This document shows positions 23,099 to 30,996 of a stretch of DNA of 64,000 nucleotides, in pieces; within the stretch, counting starts at the first letter, position 1; each line of letters begins with the position of its first letter. The position numbers and the translations under genes are program-made. Origin of the DNA: Microcella frigidaquae (GTDB taxonomy: Bacteria; Actinomycetota; Actinomycetes; Actinomycetales; Microbacteriaceae); contig NZ_JACHBS010000001.1 in assembly GCF_014200395.1 (NCBI RefSeq), forward strand, positions 744,001-808,000, read 5' to 3'. A model generated the notes under the pieces. It was not told where the DNA came from and did no database searches. It was given only the letters and a program-made list of their open reading frames with translations.

Positions 23099-23596
23099 CT
23101 ACCAGCGCCCGGTGCCGGGCGCCCCCTTGAACGGTCCGACGATATTGGCGGTGATCCACCCGCCGTAGAAGCCGCCCTCCTGCGGCACGACGGTCTCGCC
23201 GTCGACCGTGCAGCGGTCCATGCGGCCGGGGTAGACCGAGACGTAGCCCGCGATGCTCTCGAAACCGCGGCTCGGGCTCGGGTAGTACCATCCCGCCCGC
23301 TCCGCGCGCTGACCGCCGCCGACGATGTCGTAGTAGGCGGCCCGGCCCTTGAACTCGCAGTACGACGAGCCGGCCCCGGGCTCGAGCGCGCCCGCGACGA
23401 AGTCGTCGGGCGGCAGGTAGTAGGCGGGCGGGTGGCTGGTCTCGAGCACGCGCAGCGCGCGCGTCGTGTCGGCGATCAGCTGGCCGCCGAGCCTGATCGT
23501 CACGCGCGCGTGCACGGGCTCGACCCGCGGCGGGCGCGGGTAGTCCCAGACCGACTCCTGGCCGGGGCCCGGCTCGATGCGCTTCGGGCGCGGCAC
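23099..23596 (-). CDS. DUF427 family protein
   Basis: A 165-aa soluble protein with the DUF427 signatures VTIRLGGQLIADTTRALRVL, ETSHPPAYYLPPDDFVAGAL, SYCEFKGRAAYYDI and ESIAGYVSVYPGRM. It is a small beta-rich fold of unknown function, common in Actinobacteria and cyanobacteria. The gene is separated by only two bases from the stop of the upstream Gly/Asp-repeat gene, so they may form an operon. Confidence 0.9.
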   Translation of the reverse strand: MPRPKRIEPGPGQESVWDYPRPPRVEPVHARVTIRLGGQLIADTTRALRVLETSHPPAYYLPPDDFVAGALEPGAGSSYCEFKGRAAYYDIVGGGQRAERAGWYYPSPSRGFESIAGYVSVYPGRMDRCTVDGETVVPQEGGFYGGWITANIVGPFKGAPGTGRW

Positions 23597-23598
23597 GA

Positions 23599-24189
23599 TC
23601 AGAACCCGAAGTCGCCGAAGTCGCCGAAGCCGCCCGCGTCGAACCCGCCGGCGTCGAACCCGCCGGCGTCGAACCCGCCGGCGTCCGCGCCCGCGTCGGC
23701 ACCGCCGGCATCCGCGCCGGGGTCGGCATTCGCGGCGTCGGCTCCTGCGGCATCGGTCAGCCCCGCATCCATGGGGGGCAGGAAGGCGCTCGCGAGCGCC
23801 GAGCCGATGACGTATCCGGCGACCGTTCCCAGCAGCGAGGCGCCGACCATCTGGCCGAACGAGGGGCCGCCGAGCGACCGCTCCATGGTGCCGGGCTGGC
23901 GCAGCTCCGACCGGGTGGCGGCGCGCGCGAGGGTGGCGGGCTGGTCGTCGGCCGGAGCCTCGCCGGCCGGTGCCGTGCGGGCCAGCTCGTCGTAGACGAG
24001 GCGGCGCTGCTCGGGCGTCAGCTTCGCGAACGCCTCGGCATGCACCTGCTCGATCGTCTCGGGCGGTGCCGTCTGCAGCAGGTACCGGTAGCGCTCGACG
24101 GCGCGCTCATCGTCGGAGCGCACTGCGGGGGTGCGGCGCGCGTCGGGCTCGGGCGTGGGGGCGCCGAACAGTCGGTCGAAGAAGCTCAT
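23599..24189 (-). CDS. Protein with C-terminal GGFDA/GADA repeats, 196 aa
   Basis: Starts MSFFDRLFGAPTPEP. A helical domain at residues 25-65 (ERYRYLLQTAPPETIEQVHA; EAFAKLTPEQRRLVYDELAR) resembles short helical modules of actinobacterial proteins. A Gly/Ala hydrophobic segment (GQMVGASLLGTVAGYVIGSA) could insert in the membrane. The last 60 residues are a low-complexity tail of Asp/Gly/Ala/Phe with repeated GGFDA units, ending GDFGDFGF. Start ATG 24189 is chosen; longer frames run into the cspA region. Function unknown. Confidence 0.75.
   Translation of the reverse strand: MSFFDRLFGAPTPEPDARRTPAVRSDDERAVERYRYLLQTAPPETIEQVHAEAFAKLTPEQRRLVYDELARTAPAGEAPADDQPATLARAATRSELRQPGTMERSLGGPSFGQMVGASLLGTVAGYVIGSALASAFLPPMDAGLTDAAGADAANADPGADAGGADAGADAGGFDAGGFDAGGFDAGGFGDFGDFGF
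23625..23705. repeat. Tandem repeat encoding GGFDA
   Basis: Several near-exact copies of the 15-bp unit GAACCCGCCGGCGTC occur here, continuing into degenerate copies (GCGTCGGCACCGCCGGCATC). They encode the Gly-Gly-Phe-Asp-Ala tail of the protein on the minus strand. Unit length is a multiple of three, so copy-number change would keep the frame. Confidence 0.7.
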
Positions 24190-24445
24190 CGGTCCATCTC
24201 CAGGGGTCGGTGACGACACGGTACGTGGCCAGGTTCGGTGCAGCCTGTGGAGAACGCGTGTAACAACTCGGTGAAGGATGCCCCCCGCGGGCCCCCCGTG
24301 CACTACTCTCAGAACCGAAGTTGATACGCCTCGGCGGTCCGACGTGCCGTGCAAGCAGTACGTGCTCTCGTATAGAGCAGGATTCACGAGTGGTTCGACT
24401 GGTGGTTTCGACAGTCGAAACTCCGTGAGTAACAAGGAGTCAGAA
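24190..24445. promoter_or_regulatory. Leader and promoter region of the cold shock gene
   Basis: A 256-base non-coding stretch lies between the divergent repeat-protein gene and cspA. GTTTCGA (24405-24411) and TCGAAAC (24415-24421) form a short hairpin 24 bases before the start codon, and an AAGGAG ribosome-binding site lies at about 24434. The long leader is consistent with the 5' untranslated regions of cspA-type genes, where structure controls translation in the cold. Confidence 0.5.
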
Positions 24446-24649
24446 ATGACGACAGGCACTGTCAAGTGGTTCAACGCCGAGAAGGGCTTCGGCTTCATCA
24501 CCCCCGATGACGGAAGCGCCGACGTGTTCGCGCACTTCTCGGCCATCCAGTCGAGCGGCTACCGCTCGCTCGACGAGAACCAGAAGGTCGAGTTCGACGT
24601 CGCCCAGGGCCCCAAGGGTCTGCAGGCCGAGAACATCCGCCCGCTCTAA
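24446..24649 (+). CDS. cspA: Cold shock protein (CspA family)
   Basis: A 67-aa single cold shock domain: [20 protein letters not shown] (RNP1 KGFGFI), [10 protein letters not shown] (RNP2-like) and [17 protein letters not shown]. It binds single-stranded RNA and DNA and acts as an RNA chaperone. It has a strong AAGGAG site and a long untranslated leader upstream, and a strong hairpin terminator downstream (24697-24734), so it is a monocistronic unit. Confidence 0.96.
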   Translation: MTTGTVKWFNAEKGFGFITPDDGSADVFAHFSAIQSSGYRSLDENQKVEFDVAQGPKGLQAENIRPL

Positions 24650-24696
24650 GCGTCATCGCCTGAGCGCGCTCGCCGCGGGGTGACCCGCGCGAGACC

Positions 24697-24734
24697 ACGA
24701 GAGCCGCCCCTCAATGGAGTGGGGCGGCTCTCGT
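24697..24734 (+). terminator. Hairpin terminator of cspA
   Basis: ACGAGAGCCGCCCC (24697-24710) pairs perfectly with GGGGCGGCTCTCGT (24721-24734) around a 10-base loop, followed by CATTCC rather than a clean U tract. It lies 47 bases after the cspA stop. Because the stem is symmetric it could also serve leftward transcription. Confidence 0.8.
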
Positions 24735-24850
24735 CATTCCTGCGCCGTGCCGCCCGCGCGCTCGCGCCGCCCCTCTCACACCGAAACCGACACCTCACAC
24801 GCTCACAATCGTGTGAACTGTCGCAAAGGGTGAGACGAGCTGGCAGCCGG

Positions 24851-25717
24851 CTACTCGCCGGTCACGAAGTCGATGAGCTCCTCCACCCGCCCGAGCAGCG
24901 CGGGGTCGAGGTCGGCGTAGCCGCGCACCGCGCCGCGCACGCGCCGCCAGGCCGCCGCAAGGTCGGCGGCAGTCGCGTGCGGCCAGCCGAGGGCGCGGCA
25001 GGTGCCGGTCTTCCAATCCTGACCGCGCGGCACCTCCGGCCAGGCCCCGATGCCGAGAGCCTCCGGCCGCACCGCCTGCCAGATGTCGATGAACGGATGA
25101 CCGATCACGAGCACGTGCCGCGCATCGACCCGCGCGAGCGCCTGCTCGGCCAGCCGCGACTCTTTCGAACCCGGCACCCAGTGGTCGAGCAGCACCCCGA
25201 CCCGGCGCCCTTCCGTGGGCGCGAAGTCGGCGAGCAGCTCGGCGAGGTGGTCGGCGCCGTCGAGCTGCTCGACGACCACCCCCTCGACCCGCAGGTCGTC
25301 GCCCCAGACCTGCTCGACGAGCTCGGCGTCGTGCCGCCCCTCGACCCAGATGCGGCTGGCCCGCGCGACGCGGGCCCGCGCGCCCTCGACGGCGAACGAG
25401 CCGCTCGCCGTGCGGGCACGGGCGGCGGGGGCGGCACCGGATGCGGCGCGCGCGGGCGTCGGCGCGACGAGCCGCACGGGCTCTCCGTCGACGAGGAACC
25501 CGGCCCCGAGCGGGAACGCGCGCACGCGACCGTAGCGGTCTTCGAGGTGCACGTTTCCCGCATCCACGAGCACGACGGCGCCGACCCAGCCGGCACTGGG
25601 GCCGCCGTCGTGCGGAAGCTCGACGACGACCCCGGGCTCGGCGGGCACCTCGGGCACGACCCGGCGACCCACCGACCGCCAGTCGCCGCGGAGCACATCG
25701 TCGCCGTAGTCACGCAC
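24851..25717 (-). CDS. DUF3097 family protein
   Basis: A 288-aa actinobacterial protein with DUF3097 features: VVELPHDGGPSAGWVGAVV, an Asp/Glu-rich central motif ASRIWVEGRHDAELVEQVWG (a Toprim-like acidic loop), VVVEQLDGADHLAELLADF, GVLLDHWVPGSKESRLAEQA and VIGHPFIDIWQAVRPEALGI. The last segments resemble a Toprim fold, suggesting a nuclease or nucleotidyl-binding role, but the function is uncharacterised. GTG 25717 is the start. Confidence 0.9.
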   Translation of the reverse strand: MRDYGDDVLRGDWRSVGRRVVPEVPAEPGVVVELPHDGGPSAGWVGAVVLVDAGNVHLEDRYGRVRAFPLGAGFLVDGEPVRLVAPTPARAASGAAPAARARTASGSFAVEGARARVARASRIWVEGRHDAELVEQVWGDDLRVEGVVVEQLDGADHLAELLADFAPTEGRRVGVLLDHWVPGSKESRLAEQALARVDARHVLVIGHPFIDIWQAVRPEALGIGAWPEVPRGQDWKTGTCRALGWPHATAADLAAAWRRVRGAVRGYADLDPALLGRVEELIDFVTGE

Positions 25718-25782
25718 CCGGCGAGACTACGGCGCGCGCACTAGGGTGGCGGCAGCACGACACGCGAGGCGAGGGGGTTGCG

Positions 25783-26631
25783 ATGCGACGCAGCGGAGAG
25801 CTGTTCCGGTGGGGGCTCACGTCTCTGATGCTGGCGCCCGTCTCGGCGGTCGGCTGGTTCGCTGCGGGCGGACGGGACGAGGCGGTCGCCTTCCTCTGGC
25901 TGGCGCTCGCGCTCGTCGTCGCGGGCGGCGTGCTCAACGCCCTCGCGGTCGTTCGCGGTGTCAAGGGCGCGGTCTCGGGCGAGCTTATGGCCGAACTCGA
26001 CGGCATGGCCGTGCCCGAGGGCGCCGGTGCGGCGACGAGTGACGACCCAGCCGCCGCGCGCCCGCGCATCATCCTCGTCGACGGCACCGTCGTCGGTGAA
26101 CCGGGCAGCAGCCCTACCGCGCGCCCCGGCCCCGAGGCGCCCGGACGACGGCGGCTGATCGGCCTCGGTGCAGCGGCGGCCCTTCTGGGCCTCATCGCGC
26201 TCGGCGCCTGGTCGATGGCGGTCGAGCAGCCGCTTGCGATCGCGCAGGGGCAGCTGACCCTCGATGAGGTCTACGCGGTGTGGAGCACCGCGTCGCGACT
26301 GACGTTCCAGGTCGGCCTCACGATCTGGATCGTGCTGTCGCTCGCCATCGTGCTCGGTGTCGCGATACTCGCCCTCCTCCCGTCGGTCGCGGGCGACCGC
26401 ATCCTGACACCGCGGCGGATGCTCGCCCTGGCCTGCCTCGCCGGCAGCGTGATCGTCGTGGCCGCGTGGGGGCCGTACTTCTCGGTCGGCAACTCCCTGC
26501 CCGACGAGCTGCCCTTCCCCGCCGGCGGGGTGCAGAGCCCGGCGAGCCTCGTCTTCGGGCTCACCGGCGTCGCGCTCAGCGCCGCGGCGATCGTGCTCAC
26601 GGTGCCGCGCTGGAGGGCTCGGTCGCGGTAG
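25783..26631 (+). CDS. Multi-pass membrane protein, function unknown, 282 aa
   Basis: Two N-terminal membrane helices (FRWGLTSLMLAPVSAVGWFA; AVAFLWLALALVVAGGVLNA), a cytoplasmic or external loop of about 70 residues rich in Ala/Pro, then at least four more helices. The loop contains IILVDGTVVGEPGSS. No catalytic motif is seen. The gene follows the divergent DUF3097 gene and precedes the GntR operon, from which it is separated by that operon's operator. Confidence 0.72.
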   Translation: MRRSGELFRWGLTSLMLAPVSAVGWFAAGGRDEAVAFLWLALALVVAGGVLNALAVVRGVKGAVSGELMAELDGMAVPEGAGAATSDDPAAARPRIILVDGTVVGEPGSSPTARPGPEAPGRRRLIGLGAAAALLGLIALGAWSMAVEQPLAIAQGQLTLDEVYAVWSTASRLTFQVGLTIWIVLSLAIVLGVAILALLPSVAGDRILTPRRMLALACLAGSVIVVAAWGPYFSVGNSLPDELPFPAGGVQSPASLVFGLTGVALSAAAIVLTVPRWRARSR

Positions 26632-26655
26632 GGCTTGACGCGCGCCTCCTTATCT

Positions 26656-26679
26656 GGTTAGTTACTTGACTAACTAACC
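26656..26679 (+). promoter_or_regulatory. Palindromic operator of the GntR-ABC operon
   Basis: GGTTAGTTACTT is followed by GACTAACTAACC, whose reverse complement GGTTAGTTAGTC matches the left arm in 10 of 12 positions. This 24-bp palindrome sits 21 bases before the GTG of the GntR gene, overlapping the likely promoter in a local A+T-rich patch. It is the expected binding site for autoregulation by a YtrA-type GntR repressor. Confidence 0.8.
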
Positions 26680-26699
26680 AACACAGAAGGGAGGGTCGC

Positions 26700-27056
26700 G
26701 TGGACGACGGTCGACCGATCTTCCTCCAGATCGCCGAGCTCGTCGAACGGCAGATCATCGATGGCTCGCTCCCCGAGGGCGCGCAGGTTCCGTCGATCAA
26801 CGAGTTCGCGGCGTTCCATCGCATCAACCCGGCCACGGCGCTCAAGGGCATCACCCTGCTCGTCGACGCCGGGGTGCTCTACAAGCGCCGCGGCATCGGC
26901 ATGTTCGTCGCCGACGGTGCCCGCGACCGTCTGATCAGCGAGCGCCGGGCACGCTTCACCACCGAGTACGTGCAGCCGCTGCTGCGCGAGGGCGCCGCCC
27001 TCGGGCTCGGCGCCGCCGACCTCATCGATCTCATCCGGAAGGAATCCGCCTCATGA
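26700..27056 (+). CDS. GntR-family repressor (YtrA subfamily)
   Basis: A 118-aa short GntR regulator: PIFLQIAELVERQIIDGSLP, QVPSINEFAAFHRINPATAL (HTH), KGITLLVDAGVLYKRRGIGM (wing), then a short effector tail of about 40 residues, as in YtrA proteins. Its stop overlaps the start of the ABC ATPase. It most likely represses its own operon through the palindrome upstream. The inducer, often a cell-wall stress or antibiotic signal in related operons, is unknown. Confidence 0.93.
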   Translation: MDDGRPIFLQIAELVERQIIDGSLPEGAQVPSINEFAAFHRINPATALKGITLLVDAGVLYKRRGIGMFVADGARDRLISERRARFTTEYVQPLLREGAALGLGAADLIDLIRKESAS

Positions 27057-27946
27057 CCACCATCGTCGAGGCGCGCGGCCTCACGAAGCGCTATCGCGGC
27101 ATCACCGCCGTCGACGGCGTCGACTTCCAGCTCGCGCGCAACACCATCACCGGCCTGCTGGGTCGCAACGGGGCCGGCAAGACCACCCTCATGCACCTGC
27201 TCACCGGCCAGGAGTTCGCGACGCACGGCTCGATCACGATCGCCGGCGAGAGCCCGGTCGAGAACCCGCGCGTGCTGCAGCACACCTGCTTCATCAAAGA
27301 GAGCCAGCGCTACCCCGACGACTTCAAGCCGAAGCACGTCTTCGCCGCGGCGCCCGGCTTCTTCCCGAACTGGGACGCCGACTTCGCTCGCGAGCTCGCC
27401 GCCGAGCTGCGGCTGCCCGTCGACCGCCGCATCAAGAAGCTCTCGCGCGGGCAGCTGTCGAGCGTCGGCATCATCGTCGGCCTCGCCTCGCGGGCGCCGA
27501 TCACGATCTTCGACGAGCCCTACCTGGGCCTCGACGCGATCGCCCGCCAGGCGTTCTACGACCGGCTGCTCGCCGACTACGCCGCGCACCCGCGCACGAT
27601 CATCCTCTCGACGCACCTCATCGACGAGGTCGCCGACCTGCTCGAGCACGCCCTCGTGATCGACAACGGCCGCATCCTCATCGATTCTCCGGTGGATGCC
27701 CTCCGCGCCCACGCCGCCACCATCGCCGGCCCGGCCGAGGCCGTCGAGCGGGCAGTCGCGGGCCTCGACGTGATCCACCGCGAGCGCCTGGGTGGATTCG
27801 TCAGCGCGACCGTCGCCGGCATCACCGAGCAGGTCACCGCGTCGGCGCGGGCCGCCGGCCTCGAGGTCGGCCCGGTCTCGCTGCAGCAGCTCATCATCCG
27901 TCAGACCGGGGGCACCCCCACCGAGCACGAGGAGGTCACTCGATGA
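27053..27946 (+). CDS. ABC transporter ATP-binding protein
   Basis: A 297-aa ATPase: Walker A LLGRNGAGKTTLMHLL, Q-loop region HTCFIKESQRYPDDF, signature KKLSRGQLSSVGI (an LSRGQ variant), Walker B APITIFDEPYLGLD and switch ILSTHLIDEVADL. The layout is that of YtrB/BcrA-type exporters. It lies between its GntR regulator and its permease, each overlapping by four bases. It probably exports an envelope-active compound or relieves envelope stress (inference from family). Confidence 0.93.
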   Translation: MTTIVEARGLTKRYRGITAVDGVDFQLARNTITGLLGRNGAGKTTLMHLLTGQEFATHGSITIAGESPVENPRVLQHTCFIKESQRYPDDFKPKHVFAAAPGFFPNWDADFARELAAELRLPVDRRIKKLSRGQLSSVGIIVGLASRAPITIFDEPYLGLDAIARQAFYDRLLADYAAHPRTIILSTHLIDEVADLLEHALVIDNGRILIDSPVDALRAHAATIAGPAEAVERAVAGLDVIHRERLGGFVSATVAGITEQVTASARAAGLEVGPVSLQQLIIRQTGGTPTEHEEVTR

Positions 27947-28752
27947 TCGCCACCACCCCTGCGAGCACGCCCGCGAACACGCCCGCGTCGGAGCCCGCCG
28001 TCGAGGCGCCGCTGCCCCTTGCGCCGCGCCCGCTCGCGACCCGTGTCGGCACGAGCGTGCGCCTGCTGCTGGCCAACCCGTGGACGGCGATCTACACGCC
28101 GCTGCTCATTCTCGGCATCATCCTGCTGATGAACCTCGCCATCTGGGGCATCGTGCGAGCGAACATCTCCGCCGAGGGCGAGATGGCCGAGGGCGTCAAC
28201 GGCGGCGCGTTCTTCCTGTTCGTCTACATGCTGGTCGTCGCCGTTCAGAGCATCAACCAGGCCTTCCCGCTCGCTCTCGGCTACGGCTCGACCCGACGCG
28301 ACTTCCTGCTCGGCTTCGGCGTGTTCGCCGTGATGCTCTCGGTCGGCTACGCGGCTCTGCTCGCCACCCTGGCCTGGCTGGAGGAGTCGACGGGCGGCTG
28401 GGGCATCGGCCTGCGGTTCTTCAGCGCCGACGCCGTCTGGCAGTCGGAGTGGCCGGAGGCCTTCGGGCTCGGGCTGCTGCTCATGCTGCTGTTCTTCGGC
28501 ATCGGGGCGGCGACGGCGAGCGTCTACGTGCGCTGGCGGGCGCTCGGCATGTACGTGTTCTGGGCCGGCCTGGTGTTCGTGTTCATCGGCGGCGCGGCCC
28601 TCGTGACCCTGCTCGATGCGTGGCCGCAGGTCGGCGAGTTCTTCGTGTGGGCCGGTGTGCTCGGCACCGCGGCGTGGAGCCTCATCCTGACGGCCGTCTG
28701 CGCACTCGCCGCCTGGCTCATCCTGCGCCGCGCGACGCCGTCGCAGGGCTAG
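27943..28752 (+). CDS. ABC transporter permease
   Basis: A 269-aa membrane protein with six predicted helices, beginning after a Pro/Ala-rich N-terminal 45 residues (NPWTAIYTPLLILGIILLMN). The helices with VAVQSINQAFPLALGYGSTR, then RRDFLLGFGVFAVMLSV, resemble ABC-2 type permeases of the ytr group. It ends in ATLLIRRATP-like basic residues. It completes the GntR-ATPase-permease operon, and the next gene is convergent. Confidence 0.85.
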   Translation: MIATTPASTPANTPASEPAVEAPLPLAPRPLATRVGTSVRLLLANPWTAIYTPLLILGIILLMNLAIWGIVRANISAEGEMAEGVNGGAFFLFVYMLVVAVQSINQAFPLALGYGSTRRDFLLGFGVFAVMLSVGYAALLATLAWLEESTGGWGIGLRFFSADAVWQSEWPEAFGLGLLLMLLFFGIGAATASVYVRWRALGMYVFWAGLVFVFIGGAALVTLLDAWPQVGEFFVWAGVLGTAAWSLILTAVCALAAWLILRRATPSQG

Positions 28753-30305
28753 TCCACCGGCAGGAGCAGACCGCACAGCACGAGCTCGCGCACCTGCGGC
28801 AGCAGCTGCCCGCGCAGAGCGCCCTCGTCGACCTCGAGCAGGTCGGCGAGGGCGCTCGCGATCGCACCGACCGCGAGGTCGCCGTCGCAGGCACCGACGA
28901 GGCCGGCGAGCGCCGCGTCCGCCTCGATCGTGCGCGCCAGGCCGCCGCCCTGGCGCAGGCGGATGACCGTCGGCCCCTCGGCTCCCGGCCAGTAGTGGCG
29001 CTCCTCGGTGACGTCGGGCGCCACGGCGAGGCACCGACCGGCGAGCTGCTCGTCATCGAGAGAAGCGATGCGGTCGTGCGCGGCCAGGCAGGCGAGCAGC
29101 TGGTCGCCGAGACCGGTCGGCGCGGCACCCAGCGGTGAGCCGAGCACCTCGGTGCGCAGCAGCCGCGGCCGCATCGGGTCGAGCGGGCGGCGCAGCAGCA
29201 CGTATCCGAAGCCGACGGCGCTGACCCCGCGGGCGGCGAAGTCGTCGAGCCATGCCGCGGCGAGCTCCTCGTAGGCGGGCGTGCCGACCCGGGTGCCGCC
29301 GTCGCGAATCCAGGTCGCCGCGTACTCGGCCGGCGACTGCCGCTCGCGCTCGATCACCCAGGCCTCGAGACCGGCCTCGTCGGCCCAGCGCCGCACGCGG
29401 GCGAGGCCGTCGCCCGCCGGTCTCTCGCGAGCGGCGGATGCGGAGCCGTCGCCGCGGTACTCCCAGTTGGCCAGCAGATGCGCGGTGCCGCCGGGTACGA
29501 GGTGCTCGGCCGCCCCGCGGATCACCTCCTCGACGAGCGCATCGCCGATGCGGCCTCCGTCGCGGTACTCGTAGATCGGCACGCCCTCGACCCGCGGCGT
29601 GATGACGAACGGCGGGTTCGAGACGATGCGGTCGAAGCGCTCGCCCGCCACCGGGGCGTAGAGGTCGCCCTGGCGCAGCTCGACGGTCGTGACGCCGTTG
29701 AGGGCGAGCGTGAGCGCCGCGAGCTGGAGGGCGCGCGGCGAGCTGTCGGTGGCGACGACGCGACGAGCGTGCCGGGCCGCGTGCAGAGCCTGGATGCCGC
29801 AGCCGGTGCCGAGGTCGAGCACGGCCTCGACCGGGCTCGTGGGGATCAGTCCGCTCAGCGTGACGGATGCCCCGCCGACCCCCAGCACGTGCTCGGGGGG
29901 CAGCGGCCCGCCCACGGCGCTCTCGCCCAGGTCGGAGGCGATGAGCCAGTCGACCGGTCCGGCCGCGTCGAGCGCGGCGACGGGGCGCACGTCGAGGGTG
30001 GCGCGACCAGCGCCGTCGACGAGGCCGAGCGATCGGGCGCCCGCCGAACCGAGGGTGGGCAGCACGCGCGCGAGGGTCGCTTCGTCGGCGGGCTCCGCCA
30101 ACAGCAGCAGTCGGGCGAGCAGCGCCGCCGGGTCGCTCGAGCCGTGCAGGGCGCGCTGCGCAGGCACGCGGTCGCCCCGCGCGAGAGCCGCGTCGGCCTC
30201 GTCGCCCCAGAGCTGCCGCAGCCGGTCGACCGTGTACCGCGCCGCGAGCAGGTCGGAGCGCAGTCGGTCGGCGAGCGCGGCATCCACCGCTCTATCGAAC
30301 ACCAC
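28749..30305 (-). CDS. SAM-dependent methyltransferase (small-domain, N5/N6 type)
   Basis: A 518-aa protein with an N-terminal region of about 180 residues (VDRLRQLWGDEADAAL) and a central class I methyltransferase domain: AVLDLGTGCGIQALHAARHA (motif I), RQGDLYAPVAGERFDRIV, and VSNPPFVITPR (catalytic NPPF, typical of amino-group N-methyltransferases of RNA, DNA or protein glutamine). The C-terminal 180 residues are specific to actinobacterial members. GTG 30305 is taken as start, since longer versions would overlap the YceI promoter. The substrate is unknown. Confidence 0.85.
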   Translation of the reverse strand: MVFDRAVDAALADRLRSDLLAARYTVDRLRQLWGDEADAALARGDRVPAQRALHGSSDPAALLARLLLLAEPADEATLARVLPTLGSAGARSLGLVDGAGRATLDVRPVAALDAAGPVDWLIASDLGESAVGGPLPPEHVLGVGGASVTLSGLIPTSPVEAVLDLGTGCGIQALHAARHARRVVATDSSPRALQLAALTLALNGVTTVELRQGDLYAPVAGERFDRIVSNPPFVITPRVEGVPIYEYRDGGRIGDALVEEVIRGAAEHLVPGGTAHLLANWEYRGDGSASAARERPAGDGLARVRRWADEAGLEAWVIERERQSPAEYAATWIRDGGTRVGTPAYEELAAAWLDDFAARGVSAVGFGYVLLRRPLDPMRPRLLRTEVLGSPLGAAPTGLGDQLLACLAAHDRIASLDDEQLAGRCLAVAPDVTEERHYWPGAEGPTVIRLRQGGGLARTIEADAALAGLVGACDGDLAVGAIASALADLLEVDEGALRGQLLPQVRELVLCGLLLPVD

Positions 30306-30435
30306 GGCCGCGCCCGCCGTATTCCGACAGGTATGGAATAGATCGTCGGGGTGCGCGCGTTGACTCGGAGGTGTCGATGCATCTGCATCGACCGGGGCCA
30401 CCGCGCCCACCATCGAGACGAAGGAGAACCCCCTG
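30306..30435. promoter_or_regulatory. Divergent promoter region, methyltransferase/YceI
   Basis: The gap between the two divergent genes contains TATTCC (30320-30325) and GGAATA (30335-30340), a spaced inverted repeat that could be a binding site. A ribosome-binding region GAAGGAGAACC precedes the GTG of the YceI gene. No firm promoter can be assigned. Confidence 0.4.
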
Positions 30436-30996
30436 GTGACCACCCTCACTGTCGACACGATCCCCGGCTACCGCACCGGAACCTGGACCGTCGATCACGC
30501 CCACACCGAGATCGGTTTCAGCGTGCGCCACCTCGCCATCAGCAGGGTCAAGGGCGTCTTCGAGCGCTTCGACGCCACCGTCACGGCGGCCGAGAACCCG
30601 CACGACTCGCGCGTCGAGGTGACCGTCGACATGGCCTCGATCAACACCAAGAACGCCGACCGCGACAACCACCTGCGCACGAACGACTTCTTCGATATCG
30701 AGCACCACCCGACCATGACCTTCGTGTCGACCGGCCTGCGGGTCGAGGGCGACGCCCTGCTGCTCGACGGCGACCTCACCCTGCGCGGCGTGACCAAGCC
30801 CATCACCATCACGGGCGAGTTCGGCGGCATCGCGACCGACCCGTACGGAAACGTGAAGGCGGCCGCGAGCGGCACCACCGTCATCAACCGGCACGACTTC
30901 GGTGTCAGCTGGAACGCCGCGCTCGAGACCGGCGGCTTCCTGCTCGGCGACGAGGTCACCATCACGATCGAGGCGCAGTTCCAGCTGCAGGCCTAG
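30436..30996 (+). CDS. YceI family protein
   Basis: A 186-aa lipocalin-like protein: TWTVDHAHTEIGFSVRHLAI, KGVFERFDATV, SINTKNADRDNHLRTNDFFD, and LTLRGVTKPITITGEF, all YceI signatures. These proteins bind long isoprenoid or other lipids in a beta-barrel. No signal peptide is seen, so it is likely cytoplasmic. GTG 30436 follows an AAGGAG site by seven bases. Confidence 0.95.
   Translation: MTTLTVDTIPGYRTGTWTVDHAHTEIGFSVRHLAISRVKGVFERFDATVTAAENPHDSRVEVTVDMASINTKNADRDNHLRTNDFFDIEHHPTMTFVSTGLRVEGDALLLDGDLTLRGVTKPITITGEFGGIATDPYGNVKAAASGTTVINRHDFGVSWNAALETGGFLLGDEVTITIEAQFQLQA

Noticed and set aside
23625..23705. CRISPR or mobile repeat made of 15-bp units
   Set aside because: Direct tandem coding repeat for GGFDA with no spacers.
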